Source: Alistipes sp. CAG:831
GTDB taxonomy: Bacteria; Bacteroidota; Bacteroidia; Bacteroidales; UBA932
DNA: 60,560 bases
Direction of reading: 5' to 3'
NCBI GenBank assembly: GCA_000432775.1
Contig: HF990412.1
Span: forward strand, 5,686-66,245
Shown here: one piece after another, positions 33,128-39,294 of the stretch
Numbering within the stretch: the first letter of the stretch is position 1
Layout of the letters: every line of letters starts with the position of its first letter
Position numbers and translations under genes: made by a program
The notes under the pieces: model-generated
Seen by the model: only the letters and a program-made list of their open reading frames with translations
Database searches by the model: none
Told to the model about the DNA's origin: nothing

Positions 33128-33593
33128 ATGACTTTCATAAATCTATCATTTTGGCGTCGCCGCCTGTTTGCACTGACAACGAAAATATATCCTGCTATTT
33201 TACGGAAAGTTTATGGCATGGATATAGGAAAGAATTGTGTCATTTCGAGGAAAGCTCGTCTTGACAGGGCGGTAAACCCCAAAGGAGTTCATGTCGGTGA
33301 CGGAACCTGGATTTTAGCCGGGGCCGGAGTCCTTTCACATGATGCATGCCGTTCATTGAAGACAGATACATACGTCGGCAATAATTGCGTAATAGGTATA
33401 AGATCTTTAATCCTGCCAGGTGTAAAGGTGGGAGACAGCACCGTGGTTGCGGCCTGTAGTGTAGTGACAAAAAACCCCCCCCCCCCATTGCATAGTTGCA
33501 GGAAATCCGGCAAAAGTCATCAAGACTGGTGTAGTTGTGAGGAATGGAAAGATTGTCGAGCCCGGTCAAAGTGTTAAAAACGAAACAGAATAA
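33128..33593 (+). pseudogene. Hexapeptide-repeat acyltransferase, frameshifted at a 12-C tract
   Basis: Left-handed beta-helix acyltransferase (WcaF/maltose O-acetyltransferase-like). The intact part reads YGMDIGKNCVISRKARLDRA, then DTYVGNNCVIGIRSLILPG and GDSTVVAACSVVTKN. There the 12-C run (33475-33486) shifts the frame to PPPPLHSCRK, ending at 33577. With 11 Cs the frame reads PPPHCIVAGNPAKVIK and runs to a stop at 33593, matching the family ending. As written the last beta-helix coil is lost, so the protein is probably inactive. It may be a phase-variable gene in the OFF state, or a sequencing error in a homopolymer. Confidence 0.82.
33475..33486 (+). repeat. Homopolymer C12 tract (preceded by A6)
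   Basis: Twelve consecutive C after six A, inside the acyltransferase coding region. Lengths of 8, 11 or 14 keep the frame open; 12 breaks it. Such tracts are typical slipped-strand switch sites. Confidence 0.95.
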
Positions 33594-33594
33594 A

Positions 33595-34203
33595 ATGTAC
33601 AGCCATTTTTTCAAAAGATTCTTCGATTTCTGCATCACCTTCTGCGCCCTGCTGGTGCTGTCCCCGTTCATGCTGATGTTCATCATTGTCCTGCACTTTG
33701 CGAACAAGGGGGCGGGGGTGTTCTTCACTCAGGACCGTCCGGGGAAGGATGCGAGGATATTCAAGGCTGTGAAGTTCAAGACGATGACTGACGAGCGGGA
33801 TGCGGAGGGCAAACTGCTGCCAGACGCGGAGAGGATAACGCGGATCGGCCGGGTGTTCCGGTCGTTGTCGTTGGATGAGCTGCCGCAGTTGTGGAATGTG
33901 CTGAAGGGGGATATGGCGCTGGTGGGGCCGAGGCCGCTGCTGCCTAAGTATCTTTCTCTTTATTCGAAGGAGCAGTATCGCCGTCATGAGGTGCGTCCGG
34001 GGATTACGGGCTGGGCTCAGGTGAACGGGCGTAACAACATATCGTGGACCAAGAAGTTCGAGCTGGATGTATGGTATGTGGACCATCTGACGATGTGGCT
34101 GGACATCCGTATCCTGCTGCTGACTGTGAAGAAGGTGTTCGCCCGCGAGGATATCGCTTTCGAGGGGGAGGCGACGACACATCCGTTCGACGGGACGAAT
34201 TGA
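33595..34203 (+). CDS. Undecaprenyl-phosphate sugar phosphotransferase (PglC/WcaJ-type)
   Basis: Initiating phosphoglycosyl transferase of 202 aa that loads the first sugar phosphate on undecaprenyl phosphate. One N-terminal membrane helix (FFDFCITFCALLVLSPFML) and the catalytic core FKTMTDERD, then SLDELPQLWNVLKGDMALVG, PRPLLPKY and RPGITGWAQVNGRN. The small size matches PglC. The ATG at 33595 is chosen; an upstream in-frame ATG lies inside the acyltransferase gene. GC-rich. Its last 93 bp occur again, diverged, at 35051-35143. Confidence 0.94.
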   Translation: MYSHFFKRFFDFCITFCALLVLSPFMLMFIIVLHFANKGAGVFFTQDRPGKDARIFKAVKFKTMTDERDAEGKLLPDAERITRIGRVFRSLSLDELPQLWNVLKGDMALVGPRPLLPKYLSLYSKEQYRRHEVRPGITGWAQVNGRNNISWTKKFELDVWYVDHLTMWLDIRILLLTVKKVFAREDIAFEGEATTHPFDGTN

Positions 34204-34229
34204 AGTTTGACGGTCTGATGCGATTTTCT

Positions 34230-34260
34230 TTTGCAAAGTGAGCGGGAAGTGTTATCTTTG
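34230..34260 (+). promoter_or_regulatory. Bacteroidetes-type promoter for small ORF/GNAT module 1
   Basis: TTTG at 34230-34233, a 19-bp spacer and TATCTTTG at 34253-34260, 28 bp before the ATG at 34289. The module therefore has its own promoter within the polysaccharide locus. Confidence 0.75.
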
Positions 34261-34288
34261 TAAAAGTGAAACTTTAAACGAATCAAGT

Positions 34289-34483
34289 ATGTCATTGCCT
34301 TTTAGAAGCTTGCCGGTGCTGACCGGAAAGTCAGCGGAGCGCTTCCTGCGGGAAGTGGAGAGAGTGAATAGGCTTCCAAGGAGAGTGAGGCCGGTGGATT
34401 ATTACGATTATATTGACAGACTTTTGGAGAAATCTAAAAAATTTGTGAGAGAGCATGAGGGGCTGGGATTTCGACTTGACTGA
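34289..34483 (+). CDS. Small protein upstream of GNAT 1
   Basis: 64 aa, helical, charged: LTGKSAERFLREVERVNRLP, then YDYIDRLLEKSKKFVREH. The ATG at 34289 follows the promoter; a longer in-frame start at 34238 lies upstream of the -7 box and is rejected. It overlaps the GNAT gene by 29 bp, an arrangement like that of antitoxin genes ahead of GNAT toxins, although no ribbon-helix-helix motif is evident. Confidence 0.6.
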   Translation: MSLPFRSLPVLTGKSAERFLREVERVNRLPRRVRPVDYYDYIDRLLEKSKKFVREHEGLGFRLD

Positions 34484-35045
34484 CAGGTGCGCACTGGTTC
34501 GATTGGGCCCCGAAGTCAGTACTCGTGATTTTATATGTGGAGATAACGGGATTGATGCATTTTTTCGACATTCGTATTATCTGTACGAGCGGGAGCCTCT
34601 TACTAAAACGTATGCTTTTGTGACAGATGATGCTGATTGCCGTATTGTATGTATTTTCACAGTATCAAATGATAGTGTAAAAGCCGGAATGCTTCCAAGC
34701 CGGTTCCGGAATCGTATGCAGCGCAGGATACCAAACCCAAAACGGATGCGGAATTATCCGGCGGTCCTGATTGGTCAGATGGGGGTGGACAGGTGTTTTA
34801 GGGGATTGAATGTTGGTACTCAGGTTCTAAACTATATCAAGGACTGGTTTACTCATCCTGCGAACAAAACGGGTTGCCGTTTTCTGATAGTGGATGCTCT
34901 GAATGAAGAGAAGGTTATCGATTTTTATAAGAGAAATGGTTTTAATCTTGTATATGATTCGGAGGATGAGGAAAAAGAAGCATTTCTGATTGATCGTGGA
35001 CAGCATTTGCGGCAGCGTTTTATGTGTTGCGACCTACTGCGTTAG
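34455..35045 (+). CDS. GNAT acetyltransferase of small two-gene module 1
   Basis: 196 aa. The N-terminal FICGDNGIDAFFRHSYYLYE matches the F.CG....D.F......Y start of GNAT-toxin-like proteins. The acetyl-CoA region is LIGQMGVDRCFRGLNVGTQ and the C-terminal block is CRFLIVDALNEEKVIDFYK. GNAT toxins (TacT, AtaT) acetylate aminoacyl-tRNA; that role is inferred only from shape and the small upstream gene. It ends 5 nt before a relic of the pglC 3' end, so the module sits at a recombination joint. Confidence 0.72.
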   Translation: MRGWDFDLTDRCALVRLGPEVSTRDFICGDNGIDAFFRHSYYLYEREPLTKTYAFVTDDADCRIVCIFTVSNDSVKAGMLPSRFRNRMQRRIPNPKRMRNYPAVLIGQMGVDRCFRGLNVGTQVLNYIKDWFTHPANKTGCRFLIVDALNEEKVIDFYKRNGFNLVYDSEDEEKEAFLIDRGQHLRQRFMCCDLLR

Positions 35046-35050
35046 AAAAG

Positions 35051-35143
35051 ATTCTGCTGCTGACAGTGAAGAAGGTCTTCGCGCGGGAGGATATTGCGTT
35101 CGAGGGGGAGGCCACGACACATCCGTTCGACGGTACGAATTGA
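35051..35143 (+). pseudogene. Relic of a pglC-like 3' end
   Basis: Encodes the same last 30 residues and stop as the transferase at 34111-34203 (ILLLTVKKVFARED onwards, ending FDGTN) but differs at 9 of 93 positions, all synonymous. No start or upstream domain is present. It must come from a diverged allele of the gene rather than a recent copy. Confidence 0.9.
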
Positions 35144-35199
35144 CGGAAGTCGCGGTTTTACCACTTTCGTCAAAAAGTTTTGATTGTCAGGTATTTTGT

Positions 35200-35231
35200 T
35201 TTGGAATTTGCGCGGATTGTATTTATCTTTG
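35200..35231 (+). promoter_or_regulatory. Bacteroidetes-type promoter for small ORF/GNAT module 2
   Basis: TTTG at 35200-35203, a 20-bp spacer and TATCTTTG at 35224-35231, 29 bp before the ATG at 35261. The same -7 sequence drives module 1. Confidence 0.78.
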
Positions 35232-35260
35232 CTGAGAGTTGAATTTAAAAGGAGAATGCT

Positions 35261-35425
35261 ATGTTGGGAATTAATTCAAAGAGAGAGCCTGTCAGAGGCG
35301 AGTATGCAAAAGAACTAAGGGAGATTCTGCGTAGGGTCTATTCCGGTAAATTGAATGAACAGGATTTGGAATTGATCCGTAAGCATAAGGAGATTCTTAA
35401 AGATTGGAATATAGTGTGGAAGTAG
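35261..35425 (+). CDS. Small protein upstream of GNAT 2
   Basis: 54 aa, helical and charged (EYAKELREILRRVYSGKLNE, then LIRKHKEILKDW). A GGAG lies 7-10 nt before the ATG. It is too short for a domain call. Its place 12 nt before a GNAT gene mirrors module 1, though the two small proteins are not clearly related. Confidence 0.55.
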   Translation: MLGINSKREPVRGEYAKELREILRRVYSGKLNEQDLELIRKHKEILKDWNIVWK

Positions 35426-35437
35426 ATAGGAGGGGGG

Positions 35438-35989
35438 ATGGATATTCATATAGAGTGTATTCGGGACTGGAATGACTTGTGTGGTTTTCAATGTGGAGTT
35501 CCGAGGATGGATCAGTTTATCCAGAGTCAGTTGAGGTTGAGCGTAATGCATCATTATTGCCAACTTTATATTGTGCGGTATGGCGAGGAGGTGCTGGCTT
35601 TGTTTGCTCTTAGTTTTGATTCTTTGGAAATGGACTATGAGGACAAGACCGATATTGTGGACGGGATGAGAAAGAGATTCTCAGATGGCGGGTTTGAGTA
35701 TCGGGATTTGTTTCTTGACAAGTTACATTATCCAGCGTTGGCAATAGCATATCTTGCAGTAAATCATGCGTACCAGAAAATGGGATTGGGGCGGGCGATA
35801 GTGGAGATGATAGTAGAGAGGGCTCAGTCCCAAACATTAGCCGGTTGTCAATTTTTGACAGTAGACGCATTGGTGACAGACCCATACAACACTTATACAT
35901 TTTATTCTAAGTGTGGTTTTATCCCTAGTGAGTATCCCAACTCGTTAAAGGATACCAGGCGAATGTTCCGAATGTTGTATACAGAGTAA
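35438..35989 (+). CDS. GNAT acetyltransferase of small two-gene module 2
   Basis: 183 aa. It starts with FQCGVPRMDQFIQSQLRLS, like GNAT toxins, and has the acetyl-CoA region PALAIAYLAVNHAYQKMGLG and the C-terminal CQFLTVDAL, then TFYSKCGFIPS. A strong GGAGGGGGG stands just before the ATG, unusual in this window where most genes lack Shine-Dalgarno sites. Toxin activity is possible but not shown; plain metabolic acetylation is an alternative. Confidence 0.75.
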   Translation: MDIHIECIRDWNDLCGFQCGVPRMDQFIQSQLRLSVMHHYCQLYIVRYGEEVLALFALSFDSLEMDYEDKTDIVDGMRKRFSDGGFEYRDLFLDKLHYPALAIAYLAVNHAYQKMGLGRAIVEMIVERAQSQTLAGCQFLTVDALVTDPYNTYTFYSKCGFIPSEYPNSLKDTRRMFRMLYTE

Positions 35990-36009
35990 ATAAAAATCAT
36001 AGCAATTTT

Positions 36010-37272
36010 ATGGGAAAGCGAATTTACCTCTGCCTGGCTCACATGAGCGGGGCGGAGCAGGCCTTCATACAGGAGGCTTTCGATACGAACTGGGTGGTTC
36101 CTCTGGGGCCCAATGTGAACGGGTTCGAGGACGACCTGAGGAAGTTTGTGGGCGAGGGGAAGGAGGTGGTGGCTCTGTCTGCGGGTACGGCTGCGGTGCA
36201 TCTGGCGCTGATAGCCTGCGGGGTGGGGCCCGGGGATGAGGTGGTGGTTCAGAGCTTCACGTTCTGCGCGTCGTCGCATCCGGTGACCTACCTTGGGGCG
36301 CGGCCGGTGTTCGTGGATTCGGAGCAGGATTCGTGGAATATGGACCCGGGTCTGCTAGAGGAGGCGATAAAGGACCGTATCGCCAGGACGGGCAAGGCTC
36401 CCAAGGCGATCATCCCGGTGGCACTGTACGGCATGCCCTACAGGATCGATGAGATAATGGAGATAGCCGGCCGCTACGGCATCCCGGTGATAGAGGATGC
36501 TGCGGAGGGCTTCGGCTCCAGGTTCGACGGCCGGGTGCTGGGTACGTTCGGAAGGTACGGCGTGCTGTCGTTCAACGGCAACAAGATGATCACGACCTCA
36601 GGCGGCGGTGCGCTCATCTGCCCCGACGCTGCAGCCAAGAACGAGATCATGTTCTACGCGACGCAGGCCCGCGAGGCCTATCCCTACTACCAGCACGAGC
36701 GCATCGGCTACAACTACCGCATGTCGAACATCTGCGCGGGTATCGGTCGCGGCCAGATGACGGTGGCGGACGCTCACATTGCCCACCACAAGCATATGTG
36801 CGCCCTGTACAGGGAGCTGCTGAAGGACGTGGACGGCATCACCCTCCACGAGAACCCGAATGAGAGATACGACAGCAACTACTGGCTGAACACGGTGACC
36901 GTCGACCCGGAGCTGCGCATAAAGGGCCAGGAGAATGCCTACCGCAACGTCATAAAGGGAGCAGTAGGAGGTGCCGCCGGAGTGACCCACGCGGCCGACA
37001 CGACCCACACGGACTGCGAGCCTAACGCCAACGTAGAGGCCCTGCGCATTGGCCTGGACGCTCTGGGCATCGAGTCCCGCCCTCTTTGGAAGCCGATGCA
37101 CCGGCAGCCGGTGTAGATGCACCGGCAGCCGGTGTACGCGGACTGCCCGGCCTACCTCAACGGCGTGAGCGAGTCCCTCTTCAAGGTGGGCCTCTGCCTG
37201 CCGAGCGGCCCCTGTGTCACCGACGAGGACGCCCGCTACATCGTGGACGGCATCCGCTCGCTGCTGCTGTAG
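36010..37272 (+). pseudogene. PglE/LegC-type DegT aminotransferase interrupted by stop in a 21-bp tandem repeat
   Basis: PLP-dependent aminotransferase for UDP-4-keto-6-deoxy sugars. Motifs are LSAGTAAVHLALIACGV, VVVQSFTFCASSHPVTYLG, VIEDAAEGFGSRF and VLSFNGNKMITTSGGG, with the Schiff-base Lys in NGNK. The frame stops with TAG at 37114-37116 after WKPMHRQPV. The next codons repeat MHRQPV and then continue YADCPAYLNGVSE to GLCLPSGPC and a normal end at 37272. Without one repeat unit the protein would be about 413 aa, and its conserved C-terminus is in the same frame. As written, a 368-aa product lacks the last ~45 residues that normally complete the small domain. Confidence 0.88.
37096..37137 (+). 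repeat. 21-bp tandem duplication creating a stop
   Basis: Units 37096-37116 and 37117-37137 are identical except for the last base: the first ends TAG (stop), the second TAC (Tyr). Loss of one unit by slippage or recombination could restore the full aminotransferase. Confidence 0.93.
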
Positions 37273-37307
37273 CGGTCTGCCAGTCGAAGCGCAGAATGAA
37301 AACAGAT

Positions 37308-37349
37308 ATCCCGCTGGCTCCGTCATTGACGGGGTCAGCGGGATTTTTG
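37308..37349 (+). terminator. Rho-independent terminator of the polysaccharide locus
   Basis: ATCCCGCTG at 37308-37316 pairs with CAGCGGGAT at 37336-37344, extended inside by TCCGTCA/TGACGGG, followed by a T-run. It is the only strong terminator seen from 7486 onward, suggesting long transcription units. Confidence 0.85.
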
Positions 37350-37379
37350 TTTGTGGAATGAAGTTATTTCGTAAATTTG
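37350..37379 (+). promoter_or_regulatory. Bacteroidetes-type promoter for the ATPase/nuclease pair
   Basis: TTTG at 37350-37353, an 18-bp spacer and TAAATTTG at 37372-37379, directly after the terminator and 15 bp before the ATG at 37394. Confidence 0.72.
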
Positions 37380-37393
37380 CCTTGACTAATTGA

Positions 37394-38563
37394 ATGAGAT
37401 ATATGGCATCACTTCATATTAAGAACTTCGGTCCTGTGTCGGACTCAACTAAAGTAGAACTGACTCCGTTGATGATACTTGTCGGTCGTCAGAGTTCGGG
37501 CAAGAGTACCTTTATGAAGGTGCTCTGCTTCTGTCGTTGGATTGAGAAAAAGATTATGGTCTCAACTGATGATATAGTGAGCCAGTATACTCATAATAAC
37601 CGATTTATAAAGGAATTGAAGTCTTTTTACCGGTTGAATGATGAATATTTTAAGGTGGATACAGAACTGAAGTATGACGGGGATGCGGTGAGCATTGAGT
37701 ATTCCGGCGTGATGGGTAATGCAAGGATTGGGCGTAAGCAGTCGTTTTTAGATAAGAGGTATAACAGCAAGTTGTGTTATATCCCGTCGGAGAGGAACCT
37801 GGTTTCTGCTATTCAGAATGTGGATAAGACATATAAGGCTACTGAAAGAGATGTGCTTTTCAACTTTCTATACGAATGGGATGAGGCTAAGGGACCTTAT
37901 ACCAGTGAACATCCTTTCAGGCTGGCTGCTACGGGAGGTTTCAGCTATGTGAACAAGTCCGGGGCAGATGTGCTGGTGAGGGAAGACGGCAGTGAAACGC
38001 CGGCATTCTATGCCTCGAGCGGTATGCAGAGTGTCATGCCGATGGATGTGATGACGAACTATATTGCGGGGTGTGTCGGGGAAAATGCGTCACTTTCCAT
38101 GCATGATCGCAACGAGATAAGTAAGGCTGACAATGATTCTCTCCGCAGACTGGTTTACCAGTCTGCTCAACTATTTATAGAGGAACCGGAGCAGAATCTG
38201 TATCCGGAATCTCAGAAGATGGTAATAATGAGCATTGTGCGTTCGTTGAAAAAGGCCTTGGGAAATGGGTCTGAGCAGAGTCTGGCAGTCGTTACTACTC
38301 ACAGTCCTTATGTGATGTCGGTGGTGAATGTGCTTCTGTATGGCTCTGTGGTTGCCGGTAGGAGATTGAAGCAGGATGTGGTGAGCGAAGATTGTATTTT
38401 GCCTCCATTTTCCATCTCCGGTTATTACATTGATGGAGAAGGTGTTTTTCAAAGTATTCTGGATACTGAGGTGCCGATGCTCAGCGGCAATCACCTTGAC
38501 GGTGTGTCGGATTGGGTGGAAGACAGCATCAGCAGGTTGAACGAAAAGTTGTTTGAGAAGTGA
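37394..38563 (+). CDS. ABC-type AAA ATPase (OLD/AAA_15-like)
   Basis: 389 aa. Walker A is ILVGRQSSGKSTFMK, the signature-like block is FYASSGMQSVMP, Walker B is QLFIEEPEQNLYP and the switch His is in VTTHSPYVM. This is the layout of the SMC-like ATPases of OLD, PARIS AriA and related immunity systems. No coiled coil or TOPRIM domain is present, so a partner would supply the effector; the next gene overlaps by 1 nt. An in-frame ATG at 37403 is an alternative start. Cytosolic. Confidence 0.85.
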   Translation: MRYMASLHIKNFGPVSDSTKVELTPLMILVGRQSSGKSTFMKVLCFCRWIEKKIMVSTDDIVSQYTHNNRFIKELKSFYRLNDEYFKVDTELKYDGDAVSIEYSGVMGNARIGRKQSFLDKRYNSKLCYIPSERNLVSAIQNVDKTYKATERDVLFNFLYEWDEAKGPYTSEHPFRLAATGGFSYVNKSGADVLVREDGSETPAFYASSGMQSVMPMDVMTNYIAGCVGENASLSMHDRNEISKADNDSLRRLVYQSAQLFIEEPEQNLYPESQKMVIMSIVRSLKKALGNGSEQSLAVVTTHSPYVMSVVNVLLYGSVVAGRRLKQDVVSEDCILPPFSISGYYIDGEGVFQSILDTEVPMLSGNHLDGVSDWVEDSISRLNEKLFEK

Positions 38564-39060
38564 TGGCATTTAGTATGACGGCATATAAATCGACTTATGA
38601 ACTGTTGGCTGCTGAAGGTTTTTCTCCTGAGCAGCGGCTTATGACCCGTGCCCGGATCAGCACATCTGAGAAGGGTAAGCGGTATGTGCTTGTAACCAAT
38701 GGTGTTGAGGAGTCTGTAGTTTATGCCGTGGATGGTGATATCGTGAAAGAAGGTCAGCGCTGTGATAAACTGGTACTTGTAAAACGTTCTGCCAAGGATG
38801 CGGTACCGGAACACTGGACTGAGATTTTCGTAGAACTTAAAGGCGTTGATGCCGGTCATGCCATTGGACAATTGCGTGAAACGCTGAAAAACCGCATTTT
38901 TGTACATCCTTCGAACGATGTCATCCGGGCCCGTATTGTGGCACACTCATTTCCTTCAAACAAGTCTAATCCCGTAATGGAAAAAGCGAAGCAGGAGTTT
39001 CGCAAAACTTTTAACTGTGATCTCCGAGGCATGAAATCTGGTCAGGAAGATAAGTTATAG
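38563..39060 (+). CDS. PD-(D/E)XK nuclease-like partner of the ATPase
   Basis: 165 aa, not a family I can name. It contains CDKLVLVK, then WTEIFVELKGVDAGHAIGQLRETL: an Asp, an E-x-K strand and a following Q..L helix, which is the RecB/PD-(D/E)XK nuclease pattern. The ATG at 38563 overlaps the ATPase stop (TGATG), so translation is coupled; a GTG at 38560 is possible. With the ATPase it looks like a sensor-effector pair. Nuclease activity is predicted from three short motifs only. Confidence 0.65.
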   Translation: MAFSMTAYKSTYELLAAEGFSPEQRLMTRARISTSEKGKRYVLVTNGVEESVVYAVDGDIVKEGQRCDKLVLVKRSAKDAVPEHWTEIFVELKGVDAGHAIGQLRETLKNRIFVHPSNDVIRARIVAHSFPSNKSNPVMEKAKQEFRKTFNCDLRGMKSGQEDKL

Positions 39061-39101
39061 TGGACAAGAGGGTTTACCGCAACTGCTAAAAACAATGAAA
39101 G

Positions 39102-39134
39102 AAAGCCGCTGTTTGGGCGGCTTTTGTTGTTTTT
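39102..39134 (+). terminator. Rho-independent terminator after the ATPase/nuclease pair
   Basis: AAAGCCGC at 39102-39109 pairs with GCGGCTTT at 39117-39124, followed by a T-rich run to 39134. Confidence 0.8.
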
Positions 39135-39142
39135 CGTGGGGG

Positions 39143-39215
39143 TGATCTGCTTGGGGCTCGAACCCAAGACCCCAACATTAAAAGTGTTGTGCTCTACCAA
39201 CTGAGCTAGCAGATC
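39143..39215 (-). tRNA. tRNA-Lys (anticodon TTT)
   Basis: Read on the minus strand: acceptor GATCTGC/GCAGATC, D-arm with AGCTCAGTTGGTAGAGC, anticodon stem CAACA/TGTTG with loop CTTTTAA, and T-arm containing GGTTCGAGCC. Discriminator base is A; CCA is not encoded. All arms close properly. Confidence 0.95.
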
Positions 39216-39232
39216 TTAGTCGTAATGGGCCG

Positions 39233-39263
39233 CAAAAGTAGTTAAAAAGATTGAAAAATCAAA
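39233..39263 (-). promoter_or_regulatory. Bacteroidetes-type promoter for tRNA-Lys
   Basis: On the minus strand TTTG (39263-39260), a 19-bp spacer and TACTTTTG (39240-39233), 17 bp before the tRNA. Confidence 0.75.
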
Positions 39264-39282
39264 AAAATATGTGAAGCTGTTG

Positions 39283-39290
39283 TAATTTTG
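39283..39290 (+). promoter_or_regulatory. -7 element almost touching the start codon at 39295
   Basis: TAATTTTG is followed by CGGC and then ATG, leaving almost no room for a leader; the mRNA is probably leaderless. The same sequence occurs at 56211. The -33 element is weak. Confidence 0.5.
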
Positions 39291-39294
39291 CGGC

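Noticed and set aside
33544..33594. Upstream in-frame start for the PglC-type transferase
   Set aside because: The family N-terminus (membrane helix) begins right after the ATG at 33595; the extra residues overlap the acyltransferase gene.
34238..34288. Longer start for the small protein at 34289
   Set aside because: It would begin upstream of the -7 promoter box at 34253-34260, so it could not be translated from that transcript.
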